Below are positions 35,428 to 43,057 of a stretch of DNA of 64,000 nt, one piece after another. The DNA lies in the NCBI GenBank assembly GCA_963719855.1, contig CAVRDK010000001.1:372001-436000 (forward strand), written 5' to 3'. Position 1 is the first letter of the stretch. Each line of letters starts with the position of its first letter. The position numbers were made by a program, and so were the translations under genes. Below the pieces are notes generated by a model that worked only from the letters and a program-made list of their open reading frames with translations, did no database searches and was not told where the DNA came from. Source of the stretch: CAIQPV01 sp963719855 (lineage in GTDB: Bacteria > Pseudomonadota > Gammaproteobacteria > Burkholderiales > Gallionellaceae).

Positions 35428-35848
35428 AGTTGCGCTTATTTCCATCCGTCCATGCTTTGTGGAAAAAATCCTGTCCGGTGAAAAACGGTTGGAATTTAGA
35501 AGAAGCTGGGCGGCTGAGCCGGTTGATGTGCTGGTGATTTATTCATCCTCACCCACCCAGAAGATCGTGGCCGCCGTTAATGTGGTCGATGTCACCGAAG
35601 GATCGCCCACCGCACTATGGGAGTTGGCCAAGGAAAAGGGGGGCGGGGTGACCCGTCAACTTATCTATGATTACTTTGAGGGAAAGAAAACCGGCTTTGC
35701 AATCGAAATCGCTGACGTGCTTGAATTTGAACAGGCGGTTGATCCGAAGAAACTATTCAAGGATTTTGTCGCACCTCAATCTTTCAGATACCTTGATTTC
35801 AAGGATTACGCCAGAATTCTTTCCAAATCCTGGAGGGGGAAAGAATGA
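35387..35848 (+). CDS. ASCH-domain protein
   Basis: A 153-residue protein whose start lies inside the previous gene; an ATG at 35357 would add ten residues, but 35387 has a GAGA stretch upstream. It has the ASCH core (VALISIRPCFVEKILSGEKR, LEFRRSW, DVLVIYSSSPTQKIVAAVNV). ASCH domains have a PUA-like fold and act on or bind RNA/nucleosides; one E. coli member hydrolyses N4-acetylcytidine. Its stop overlaps the next start (ATGA), so the three genes are translationally linked. Pairing with a GNAT domain upstream is suggestive of acetylation and deacetylation of one target, which is speculation. Confidence 0.75.
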   Translation: MTTRTKDLFSKQPRVALISIRPCFVEKILSGEKRLEFRRSWAAEPVDVLVIYSSSPTQKIVAAVNVVDVTEGSPTALWELAKEKGGGVTRQLIYDYFEGKKTGFAIEIADVLEFEQAVDPKKLFKDFVAPQSFRYLDFKDYARILSKSWRGKE

Positions 35849-36381
35849 AAGTCATTTTTGTAGCGGGCATCCATGCAGTTGGGAAATCATCTTCCTGCAA
35901 ACTTGTGTCAGACGAGATTGGCATCCCTCATTACACGGCGAGCCAGATCATTCGTGAAGAAAAGCAGTCTGCCATCTCAGGTAACTCGAAACTGGTTGCA
36001 GACGTAGCAGAGAATCAGCGTTTGCTAATCCAAGGGGTATCTCGATTGTTGCAGAGTGGAAATCTTTTGCTCGATGGGCATTTCACCATGCGCCGTAAAT
36101 CTGACAGTGGTATTGAGGCAATTCACATTGATGTTTTTAGTGAGCTACGTATAGGCGGAGTGGTCTTATTCATTGATCGACCTGAAGAGATAGCGAAAAG
36201 AATGCACTTGCGCGATGGTGTGTCATTGCCCGTAGATGAATTTCATGAACATCAAGAAGCCGAAATATTGCACGCGCGGCATGTCACCTCAGCGCTCGGA
36301 TTGCCATTGGCCGTTCTTCAAGCCTTTGATACACAAGGCATGGCAAAGGCATTGTCATCTTGGGCTGGCATGCCCCACTAA
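35845..36381 (+). CDS. P-loop kinase-like protein (adenylate-kinase type)
   Basis: A 178-residue protein with a P-loop near its start (GIHAVGKSS, residues 8-16), a FIDRPEEIAKRM lid-like segment and a basic/acidic helical end. It resembles small nucleotide kinases and AAA-type ATP-binding proteins. As the last gene of the overlapping PIN-GNAT / ASCH / P-loop set it could phosphorylate a nucleic-acid end or nucleotide, or serve as an immunity factor. Substrate unknown. Confidence 0.65.
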   Translation: MKVIFVAGIHAVGKSSSCKLVSDEIGIPHYTASQIIREEKQSAISGNSKLVADVAENQRLLIQGVSRLLQSGNLLLDGHFTMRRKSDSGIEAIHIDVFSELRIGGVVLFIDRPEEIAKRMHLRDGVSLPVDEFHEHQEAEILHARHVTSALGLPLAVLQAFDTQGMAKALSSWAGMPH

Positions 36382-36747
36382 GTTCGCTGTATTCAGAGCG
36401 AGTCTGTAGTCCCGTCTATGACGGGCGTTAGTCTCTTTAGTACATCCCCGAAAATCGTATTCCTGTTCGGCTTGGCTGGTTGAAAGCCGTTCTTGCGCCA
36501 TCCCTTCGCGTCGGATTGCCGCTTGCAGTAGCCGTGTGAATCCAACTTACGAAAGCGTTCGTCACTTCAAGCCTTCCCTCCGGTTTCGGCAAAAAACCGA
36601 GGCTGTGCTCGTTTTACTGCGCGCAGGCCGCACCACTTTTCTGCCTTCTGGCTTTCCGTTCCTCTCCTTGCTTTCGACGTTTGCGCTGCCGCGACACGGC
36701 TCCAAAACGCAAGCAGCAAACCGACAAACGAACGAAGGAGAAAGACC
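36382..36747. other. gene-free leader region before the RadC-like gene
   Basis: No gene is seen in these 366 bases. A hairpin CGGTTT-CGGCAA-AAACCG lies around 36581-36600, and GAAGGAGAAAG just before 36748 is a strong ribosome-binding site. The remainder probably holds the promoter and a structured leader of the next gene. Confidence 0.4.
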
Positions 36748-37296
36748 ATGGACGCAGCGAACACAACCAGCCAAGCCGAACAAATCAAAACCGACACTCA
36801 CCAAACCGCATGCGTGAAAAATGAAACCTCACCACCCTATGCAGTCCAAATCCGAGGCGAGGAAGAAAACATCATCGCAAAGGCACTCGAAATTCTTGCA
36901 TGCAGGATGCGCAGGGCAGAAGCCTTCTTCAATTCGCCTGCGGCAGTTCGCGATTATCTCCGGTTGAAAATGGCCGAGCTTGAGTTCGAGGTCTTCAGCG
37001 TGATTTTTCTGGATGCGCAACATGGCGTCATTGCAACAGAAGAAATGTTCCGGGGAACCTTAACCCAGACCAGCGTTTATCCCCGCGAAGTCGTGAAGCG
37101 TGCGCTGCACCATAACGCCGCTGCCGTCATATTCGCCCACAATCACCCGAGCGGTGTATGCGAGCCGAGCAGGTCTGACGAGATGCTGACCACTGCGCTA
37201 AAGCAGGCGCTGTCCTTGGTGGACGTGAGGGCGCTGGATCACTTCATCGTTGCCGGGACGGATTGCCTGAGCTTTGCAGAGCGTGGCCTGATCTGA
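36748..37296 (+). CDS. RadC-family JAMM-domain protein
   Basis: A 182-residue protein with the RadC/JAB signature: EVFSVIFLDAQHGVI, PREVVKRALHHNAAAVIFAH, the metal site HNHPSG, SRSDEMLT and LDHFIVAG. An N-terminal extension (rich in Thr/Gln/Lys) is unlike the chromosomal RadC and lacks its helix-hairpin-helix part. Such short RadC copies are common cargo of integrated islands and phage; their role is unclear (DNA repair or antirestriction have been proposed). Intact. Confidence 0.8.
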   Translation: MDAANTTSQAEQIKTDTHQTACVKNETSPPYAVQIRGEEENIIAKALEILACRMRRAEAFFNSPAAVRDYLRLKMAELEFEVFSVIFLDAQHGVIATEEMFRGTLTQTSVYPREVVKRALHHNAAAVIFAHNHPSGVCEPSRSDEMLTTALKQALSLVDVRALDHFIVAGTDCLSFAERGLI

Positions 37297-37371
37297 ACGC
37301 AAAAGCAGGGGGCGCAAATGCCCCCGCAAGCCGTTTGCTTCCAGTTACGGCTATTTCATTGTTTGGTATTT

Positions 37372-37404
37372 TTGCCACAAATTTGCCACACTGAAGTGTG
37401 GCAA
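37372..37404. repeat. TTGCCACA repeats and palindrome at the right island end
   Basis: 37372-37395 matches the left-end block at 19394-19417 in 23 of 24 positions. Here the second half extends into a perfect palindrome: TTGCCACACT (37383-37392), GA, AGTGTGGCAA (37395-37404). Candidate integrase arm and excisionase sites, or a transcription stop for the RadC-like gene. Confidence 0.5.
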
Positions 37405-37458
37405 TGTGGTTATTTTGAGTTGCTTGCGTTAGTTTGCATTTATCGCAAGTTATTGATT

Positions 37459-37520
37459 TGGCGGAGAGGGCGGGATTCGAACCCGCGTTCAGGTATTACC
37501 CGAAACACGCTTTCCAGGCG
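37459..37520 (-). repeat. right attachment-site copy within tRNA-Ser
   Basis: Identical over 62 bases to 19260-19321. The copies begin at the tRNA CCA end and stop within the anticodon arm. They place the island at 19322-37520 (18,199 bp if the right copy is counted with the element). Confidence 0.85.
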
Positions 37521-37549
37521 TGCGACTTAAACCGCTCATCCACCTCTCC
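37459..37549 (-). tRNA. serX: tRNA-Ser(GGA), complete
   Basis: On the minus strand the gene begins GGAGAGGTGGATGAGCGG and ends CCTCTCCGCCA. The acceptor stem GGAGAGG/CCTCTCC is perfect, with G discriminator and encoded CCA. The anticodon stem-loop is GCACGC-CTGGAAA-GCGTGT, so the anticodon is GGA; a long variable arm follows, as for class II serine tRNAs, then the T arm GCGGGTTCGAATCCCGC. The 3' part was supplied by the integrated island (see the 62-bp repeat), leaving the gene functional. The symbol is provisional. Confidence 0.95.
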
Positions 37550-37591
37550 GAAAGGGCGCGCAGGATAAACCAGAATGGTCATGGCCGCAAT

Positions 37592-38353
37592 CTAAAAGTG
37601 ATTCTTCCACTCGCGCATGGCAGTAAACGCGGCGAGTTCGGTGCTGTCGGTCAGGCCGTGCTGGTGGAGGGTGTGGATGATTTCAGGTTCGGTGCAGCGC
37701 AGGAAGGGGTTAGTAGCTTTTTCCAACGCGATGGTCGAGGGCAGGGTGGGTTGTCCAGCGGCGCGGAGCGCGTGGGCATCTTCCTTGCGTTGTTTGAGTT
37801 GTATGTTGGTCGGCTCGCAGGCCAAGGCGAAGCGGATGTTGGCCTCGGTGTATTCGTGCGCGCAATATACTTGCGTGTCGTTTGGCATCTGTGCCAAGTG
37901 TTGCAGCGAGTGGTGCAGTTGCGCAGCAGTACCTTCGAACAGCCTGCCGCAACCGCAACCGAACAGTGTGTCTCCGCAAAATACTGATCTTTCCCCCATG
38001 TAGGCTATATGCCCGCGCGTATGGCCGGGGATGTCGAGCACCTTCAGGCAGATGTTCAATTCTGCAACTTCGACCACGTCACCTTCGCCGACTGCGTGAC
38101 TGATGCAGGGAATGTTTTCATGTCGTGGCCCATACACGGGTACGTTGTATAATTGCGCCAGTTCGCAGACACCGCCGACATGATCGTCGTGATGATGGGT
38201 GCACAGGACGGCAGCGAGCTTGAGTTGCTGCGCATCCAGCCAGGCACGTACCGGCGCGGCGTCACCCGGATCGACGACCACGGCGTGCTGCCGGTCATGC
38301 AGCGTCCAGATGTAATTGTCCTTGAAGGCAGGAATGGGAATAATGTTGAGCAT
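37592..38353 (-). CDS. gloB: hydroxyacylglutathione hydrolase (glyoxalase II)
   Basis: A 253-residue metallo-beta-lactamase-fold enzyme that hydrolyses S-lactoylglutathione to lactate and glutathione in methylglyoxal detoxification. The ATG at 38353 gives the usual start MLNIIPIPAFKDNYIW; an upstream ATG at 38389 would add 12 atypical residues. Metal ligands are complete: THHHDDHVGG, GHTRGH, FCGDTLFGCGCGRLFEG and CAHEYT. The C-terminal substrate-binding domain ends TAMREWKNHF. It is divergent from the methyltransferase next door, with the same neighbour set as in enterobacteria. Confidence 0.95.
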   Translation of the reverse strand: MLNIIPIPAFKDNYIWTLHDRQHAVVVDPGDAAPVRAWLDAQQLKLAAVLCTHHHDDHVGGVCELAQLYNVPVYGPRHENIPCISHAVGEGDVVEVAELNICLKVLDIPGHTRGHIAYMGERSVFCGDTLFGCGCGRLFEGTAAQLHHSLQHLAQMPNDTQVYCAHEYTEANIRFALACEPTNIQLKQRKEDAHALRAAGQPTLPSTIALEKATNPFLRCTEPEIIHTLHQHGLTDSTELAAFTAMREWKNHF

Positions 38354-38382
38354 GGCATCATATTTGAGTGAAATGGCACTGC

Positions 38383-39168
38383 ATGTCAACTGCTAATACG
38401 CTGAACGAATGGTTTGCCTCTCCGCAGGGACAATACCTGCTGGCGCGCGAGCAGGAATTTTTCGATCAGACCGTGGCAGATATTTTTGGTTTCAATGCTG
38501 TGCAACTGGGGTTGCCGGAATACGAGTTCTTGCGCGCCAGCCGTATGCCGTTGCGTGCTGTGGGGGGGAACAGGGCCGGGCTGCAAGCATGTAAATCCGC
38601 TGCTGGTGACAAATCCGGGCAGTATGCAAAAGTCAGGCTTACTATGAATGAGTTGCCGTTCGACTGCGGCAGCCTGGACATGGTAGTGATGCCGCATGTG
38701 CTGGAATTCAATGAACACCCGCACCAGATTTTGCGCGAGGTCGAGCGGGTGCTGATGCCGGAAGGCAATGTCATCATCGCTGGTTTCAATCCGCGCAGCC
38801 TATGGGGGCTGCGGCGTATGCTGGGTTCGCAGATGGGCTACCCTTGGCGTGGCAATTTTATTTCCTTGCCGCGCATGAAGGACTGGCTGGCGCTGCTCGG
38901 GTTCGAGGTAGTGGCAGGGAGCTTTGCCTGCTATGCACCGCCGCTGCTCAACCCGAAGCTGATTAAGCGCCTGCATTTCATGGAACCAGCAGGCGACCGC
39001 TGGTGGGCCGTGTGCGGGGGAGTGTATTTTTTACAAGCGATCAAGCGTGTGCCGGGCATGCATCCGATCAAGCCTAGTTGGAACGAGGCGCTGGTGGGCA
39101 AGTTGCTGCCGGCAGCGCCCAAGCTGAACAGGGAAGTGTCGCAGAAATCCAAAACGGAATCCCAATGA
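38383..39168 (+). CDS. class I SAM-dependent methyltransferase (YafS-like)
   Basis: A 261-residue methyltransferase beginning at 38383 (MSTANTLNEWFASPQGQYLL). The SAM fold is recognisable from LPFDCGSLDMVVMPHVLEF, the post-I region NEHPHQILREVERVLMPEGN and the SLWGLRRMLG segment; the glycine-rich motif I is weak. It corresponds in position to yafS of E. coli between gloB and rnhA. Substrate unknown. It overlaps rnhA in an ATGA. Confidence 0.8.
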   Translation: MSTANTLNEWFASPQGQYLLAREQEFFDQTVADIFGFNAVQLGLPEYEFLRASRMPLRAVGGNRAGLQACKSAAGDKSGQYAKVRLTMNELPFDCGSLDMVVMPHVLEFNEHPHQILREVERVLMPEGNVIIAGFNPRSLWGLRRMLGSQMGYPWRGNFISLPRMKDWLALLGFEVVAGSFACYAPPLLNPKLIKRLHFMEPAGDRWWAVCGGVYFLQAIKRVPGMHPIKPSWNEALVGKLLPAAPKLNREVSQKSKTESQ

Positions 39169-39623
39169 CAATAAGTGAAGATGCGGTGGAAATTTTTACC
39201 GACGGGGCCTGCAAAGGCAATCCCGGCGTAGGCGGCTGGGGCGCGTTGTTGCGAACCAATGGAAAGGAACGCGAGTTGTGCGGCGGCGAGGCGCATACCA
39301 CCAACAACCGCATGGAACTGCTTGGGGCGATCCGCGCACTGGAGGCGCTGAAACGCCCATGTAAGGTGATCCTGCATACCGACTCGAAATACGTGCAACA
39401 GGGCATCACCGCATGGGTACACAACTGGAAACTGCGCGGCTGGAAAACCGCCGACAAGAAGCCGGTGAAGAACGAAGACTTGTGGCGCGTTCTGGATGAA
39501 CTGGCGGGCAAGCATCATGTGCAGTGGGTGTGGATCAAAGGGCATGCCGGGCATGACGGTAACGAGCGCGCGGATCAACTGGCCAATCGCGGGGTAGAAG
39601 AGATATTGAACGAGCAGCAGTGA
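39165..39623 (+). CDS. rnhA: ribonuclease HI
   Basis: A 152-residue enzyme that removes RNA from RNA-DNA hybrids, for example R-loops and primers. The start at 39165 overlaps the methyltransferase stop; a longer frame upstream (39078) is not used. The catalytic carboxylates are all present: D in FTDGACKGNPG, E in NRMELLG, D in LHTDSKYVQQG, and D in GNERADQLAN, with the handle region WKLRGWKTADKKPVKNEDLW. It overlaps dnaQ by one base. Confidence 0.96.
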   Translation: MTISEDAVEIFTDGACKGNPGVGGWGALLRTNGKERELCGGEAHTTNNRMELLGAIRALEALKRPCKVILHTDSKYVQQGITAWVHNWKLRGWKTADKKPVKNEDLWRVLDELAGKHHVQWVWIKGHAGHDGNERADQLANRGVEEILNEQQ

Positions 39624-40333
39624 TGAGACAAATCGTACTGGATACCGAAACAACCGGGCTGGACCCGAAACAGGGACATCGCATCGTCGAGGTGGCGGCC
39701 ATCGAGTTGGTCAACCGCAAGGTTTCCGAGCGCAGCTTTCATCGCTATCTCAACCCGGAACGCGAGATTGATGCGGGCGCGGCGGAAGTGCACGGCTTGA
39801 CATTGGAACGTTTGCAGGACGAGCCGAAGTTCGCGGAAATTGCACCGGCGCTGCTCGAATTCATCAGTGGTGCGGAACTTATTATCCACAACGCGCCGTT
39901 CGATGTCGGCTTCCTCAACAAGGAATTGGAACTGGCCGGATTGCCTGCCTTAAGTAACTATTGCTCCAGTGTGATCGATACATTGAAGCAGGCAAAGGAG
40001 TTACATCCCGGCAAGAAAAACAATCTGAATGCCCTGTGTGATCGCTACCAGATAGATAATTCGCACCGCACCTTGCATGGCGCGCTACTCGACACCGAGC
40101 TGCTGGGTGAAGTCTACCTGGCCATGACGCGCGGGCAGGACAGCCTGCTGGGTGATGGCGGCGATGAACAGGAAGCGCAGGCTGCCGCATTTTCTGCTGA
40201 CCTGCCGCGACTGGCAGTGCGGGTGATGCTTGCAAGCGAAGAGGAAATGGCGCAACACGCGCAGCAGTTGATCGACATAGACAAGGCCAGCAAGGGCGCC
40301 TGCCTGTGGAAGCAGATGGAGTTGCAGGCCTAA
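39623..40333 (+). CDS. dnaQ: DNA polymerase III epsilon subunit, proofreading exonuclease
   Basis: A 236-residue DEDDh exonuclease giving 3'-5' proofreading to DNA polymerase III. Motifs are complete: Exo I DTETTGL, Exo II HNAPFDVGFL, Exo III with HGALLDTELL. The C-terminal tail that binds the alpha subunit follows. A GTG three bases earlier is possible but the ATG at 39623 matches the family. The rnhA-dnaQ pairing is the classical one in proteobacteria. Confidence 0.95.
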   Translation: MRQIVLDTETTGLDPKQGHRIVEVAAIELVNRKVSERSFHRYLNPEREIDAGAAEVHGLTLERLQDEPKFAEIAPALLEFISGAELIIHNAPFDVGFLNKELELAGLPALSNYCSSVIDTLKQAKELHPGKKNNLNALCDRYQIDNSHRTLHGALLDTELLGEVYLAMTRGQDSLLGDGGDEQEAQAAAFSADLPRLAVRVMLASEEEMAQHAQQLIDIDKASKGACLWKQMELQA

Positions 40334-40353
40334 CTCAAATGCTATTCTCTTAA

Positions 40354-40424
40354 CCGTTCGTGGTGAGCTTGTCGAACCACCCGCTACGCAACCAGAAACC
40401 CTTCGACAAGCTCAGGGCGAACGG
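40354..40424. repeat. dispersed palindromic repeat, copy 1
   Basis: Imperfect inverted repeat of 71 bp beginning CCGTTCGTGGTGAGCTTGTC and ending with the complementary arm CTTCGACAAGCTCAGGGCGAACGG, followed by a T-rich stretch. It lies between dnaQ and the flavoprotein gene. The other copies are at 45843, 46614 and 49385. Confidence 0.85.
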
Positions 40425-40448
40425 AATTTTTCTTAAATTAACAAATTT

Positions 40449-41633
40449 ATGGAACGGGCATTCGCGTCAGATGTAGACGTAATCATCATCGGCGCTGGCG
40501 CGGCGGGCATGATGTGCGCCCTGACCGCCGCGCAACGCGGACGCTCGGTGCTGCTGCTCGATCACTCCGAAAAGCTGGCGGAAAAAATCCGCATCTCAGG
40601 CGGCGGGCGCTGCAACTTCACTAACCTCAATGCCAAGCCGGAAAACTATCTTTCCGGAAACCCGCATTTTTGCCGCTCCGCTCTGGCGCGTTTCACTCCG
40701 CAGCATTTCATCGCGCTGCTGGATAAGCACGGCATCGGCTACCACGAAAAAACGCTCGGACAACTGTTCTGCGACGAAGGATCAGAAGCCATCATTACCA
40801 TGTTCAAGAACGAATGCGATGCGGCTGGTGTGTGCTGGCGTGTGCCGTGCAACATTCAAAATATAGTCAAGGATGATATATTTCAGGTCGCTACCAGCCG
40901 TGGTTTGTTCAAGGCGCAATCATTGGTAATCGCCACCGGCGGGCTGTCCATCCCAAAAATAGGCGCCACGCCATTCGGTTACAAGATCGCCCAGCAATTT
41001 GGCATCCCTGTGACCAAGCTCAAGCCGGGACTGGTTCCGTTGAGTTTCCATCCCGAGGAATGGGCTGCTTACTCAGAATTGGCGGGCATATCCGTAGATA
41101 CCGTGGTGAGCTATGGCAAGCAATCGTTCCGAGAAAATTTACTCTTCACTCATCGCGGCCTGAGCGGCCCGGCTATCCTGCAAATTTCCTCTTATTGGGA
41201 ACAGCGGCAACCGCTACACATCAACCTGTTGCCCGCTCACGATATGCATGAATTATTCGCACAGCAACGCGGAAGCCGCATGTTGCTAAGCAATTTTCTC
41301 GCGCAATATTTGCCGAAGCGATTCGTTGATGTGTGGTGCAGACAGTTGGCCGAGAACAAGCCGCTCAACCAATATTCAGAGAAAGCATTGTCCAAGTTCG
41401 CCGCCAAGTTGCACGATTGGCAGATTATTCCGACCGGCACTCTGGGCTACAGCAAGGCAGAAGTCACCTGCGGCGGCGTGGATACGCACGCGCTGTCCTC
41501 CAAGACCATGCAGGCCAATGATGTGCCCGGCCTGTATTTCATCGGCGAAGTGGTGGATGTCACCGGGCAGTTGGGCGGTTTCAATTTTCAGTGGGCATGG
41601 GCGTCCGCTTATGCTGCCGGACAAGCTGTCTAA
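40449..41633 (+). CDS. BaiN/HI0933-family FAD-dependent oxidoreductase
   Basis: A 394-residue flavoprotein. It has the FAD dinucleotide motif VIIIGAGAAGMMCALTAAQR, the family hallmark RISGGGRCNFTNLNA, LGQLFCDEGSEAIITMF, LVIATGGLSIPKIGATPFGY, and the end FIGEVVDVTGQLGGFNFQWAWASAYAAGQ. Members are predicted NAD(P)-linked reductases; no substrate is established for most. It is a distant paralogue of the protein at 59856. Confidence 0.9.
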   Translation: MERAFASDVDVIIIGAGAAGMMCALTAAQRGRSVLLLDHSEKLAEKIRISGGGRCNFTNLNAKPENYLSGNPHFCRSALARFTPQHFIALLDKHGIGYHEKTLGQLFCDEGSEAIITMFKNECDAAGVCWRVPCNIQNIVKDDIFQVATSRGLFKAQSLVIATGGLSIPKIGATPFGYKIAQQFGIPVTKLKPGLVPLSFHPEEWAAYSELAGISVDTVVSYGKQSFRENLLFTHRGLSGPAILQISSYWEQRQPLHINLLPAHDMHELFAQQRGSRMLLSNFLAQYLPKRFVDVWCRQLAENKPLNQYSEKALSKFAAKLHDWQIIPTGTLGYSKAEVTCGGVDTHALSSKTMQANDVPGLYFIGEVVDVTGQLGGFNFQWAWASAYAAGQAV

Positions 41634-41663
41634 AACCTGAGGAGGGTGGAATGGCAGAATTGC

Positions 41664-41831
41664 TTATCGTGCCCGTTCAAACATCATTTTTTCCAGTTCA
41701 TCCAACATCGATTCACGGTCATTCGTCTCACCAGCGGCTGGTTCGCTAATATCTATTTGCGAGTGATTTTCCGACTGATCCTGATGATGTAAAGCATGTA
41801 AACCGTGATGGTGCTCCTGATATTGATTCAT
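41664..41831 (-). CDS. small acidic histidine-rich protein
   Basis: A 55-residue protein whose start at 41831 follows GAGAGGGAGAGCA. Its first half is rich in His and Gln (YQEHHHGLHALHHQDQSENH), the rest acidic (SMLDELEKMMFE). The His cluster could bind metal. A 100-codon frame from 41966 exists but lacks a start signal. No family known. Confidence 0.5.
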   Translation of the reverse strand: MNQYQEHHHGLHALHHQDQSENHSQIDISEPAAGETNDRESMLDELEKMMFERAR

Positions 41832-42039
41832 TGCTCTCCCTCTCGAATTATGGAATAAATAATATTTAATCATGCCCCAATTCACTTCCTTCTTTCGAAG
41901 AAGTTGATTTTGTATCACATTTCTAATAAAAACACAAGATGTAGTAAGTAGACACCTTTTTATCACTACATATAGTCGTTCCGTTGTTATTTAAAAAGAA
42001 TGGTAATTCGTTGTAATTGGCCTTTGAACTAAAAAGGTA

Positions 42040-42429
42040 TTACACATTCCCCAGCGCGCGCTCGATCTTCGTATCGGCCTCGTGCGCCAGATTGACAAGT
42101 CCGGCATCGCCAAGTATCTGCATCATCGCGGTCGGCTTAACGAACTCCACTGAGATTTTTCCTGGCGCGACCTCGCGGATCACTGCGTTGCATGGCAGCA
42201 GGCTCGCCACGTCGCTGTTCGCGGTGTAAGCCTCATACGCCAAGTTCGGATTGCACGCACCAAGGATCACCGTGGGGATAATCTCCTTGCCTGTTTTCTC
42301 CTTGATCTTGCTGTGCATGTCGATGCGGGTGAGGATGCCGAATCCCTCGGCGGTCAGCGCCTTGGTTGCGCGTTCGATGGCGTGGTCAAAGGTGTCGGAA
42401 ATTTCGCGCTTGAAATTGATGGTGGTCAT
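42040..42429 (-). CDS. DUF302 family protein
   Basis: A 129-residue protein with CGGAGGAACATC before the ATG. It matches DUF302 throughout: FDHAIERATKALTAEGFGIL, KIKEKTGKEIIPTVILGACN, ANSDVASLLPCNAVIREV and FVKPTAMMQILGDAGL. The family is widespread and its function is not established; a conserved Cys sits in GACN and LLPCN. Single gene with its own site. Confidence 0.85.
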   Translation of the reverse strand: MTTINFKREISDTFDHAIERATKALTAEGFGILTRIDMHSKIKEKTGKEIIPTVILGACNPNLAYEAYTANSDVASLLPCNAVIREVAPGKISVEFVKPTAMMQILGDAGLVNLAHEADTKIERALGNV

Positions 42430-42757
42430 GATGTTCCTCCGGGTGGTGGTGTGGAAATGTAGGGCGGATGAGCGTAGCGTTATCCGCCAAAACGATATGA
42501 ATTAATCTCATGCGGCGGAAGGCGCTATGCTTTTTTGTCTTACGCGGGCTGACAGAAGAAGCATCGATTCCCAAGAAGGGCATACATTAAGGCTCAAAAT
42601 ATGCCATTCAAAAACCGTGATCTGCATCCAATCCTTCCTTGTACCACTTGGTGCATTTATTGGACATTTTAAAGCGTGGGTCTTCTTCAAACTGACCTTG
42701 CCCTATAAAAACGTATTTCTTAACTGAGGGTAGAATTCAAGTTAAGGAGACGAAGAA

Positions 42758-43057
42758 ATGACAACAGGAAAAGGTAAGCGAGCAGCGTACACGCTGGAGT
42801 ACAAGTTAGAGGCAGTGCGATTGGTACAGGGCGGCCAAGCCTGCGCGGTGACCGCCAAAGTGCTGGGCATACCGAAGCAGACGCTTGAGAACTGGGTTCG
42901 TCAGGCAGCGAAAGGCAAGCTGACCGGTGCGGGCAGCAAGCCGGTGAGCGCAGAACAGATGGAGCTGGCGCGTTTGAGAGCCGAGCTTGCGCGGGTCAAG
43001 ATGGAGCGCGATATATTAAAAAAAGCGACGGCGTACTTTGCGCGGGAGTCAGCGTGA
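42758..43057 (+). CDS. IS3-family transposase OrfA
   Basis: A 99-residue helix-turn-helix protein (YTLEYKLEAVRLVQGGQACA, VTAKVLGIPKQTLENWVRQA) with a leucine-zipper-like end (QMELARLRAELARVKMERDI). An A AAA AAA slippery run at 43018-43024 in OrfA phase, followed by GCG, can shift -1 into the orfB frame to make the fused OrfAB transposase. AAGGAG precedes the start. Confidence 0.92.
   Translation: MTTGKGKRAAYTLEYKLEAVRLVQGGQACAVTAKVLGIPKQTLENWVRQAAKGKLTGAGSKPVSAEQMELARLRAELARVKMERDILKKATAYFARESA

Noticed and set aside
37592..41633. Unusual features in the gloB-rnhA-dnaQ region
   Set aside because: Order and motifs are those of many proteobacteria; nothing needing special explanation apart from the repeat.
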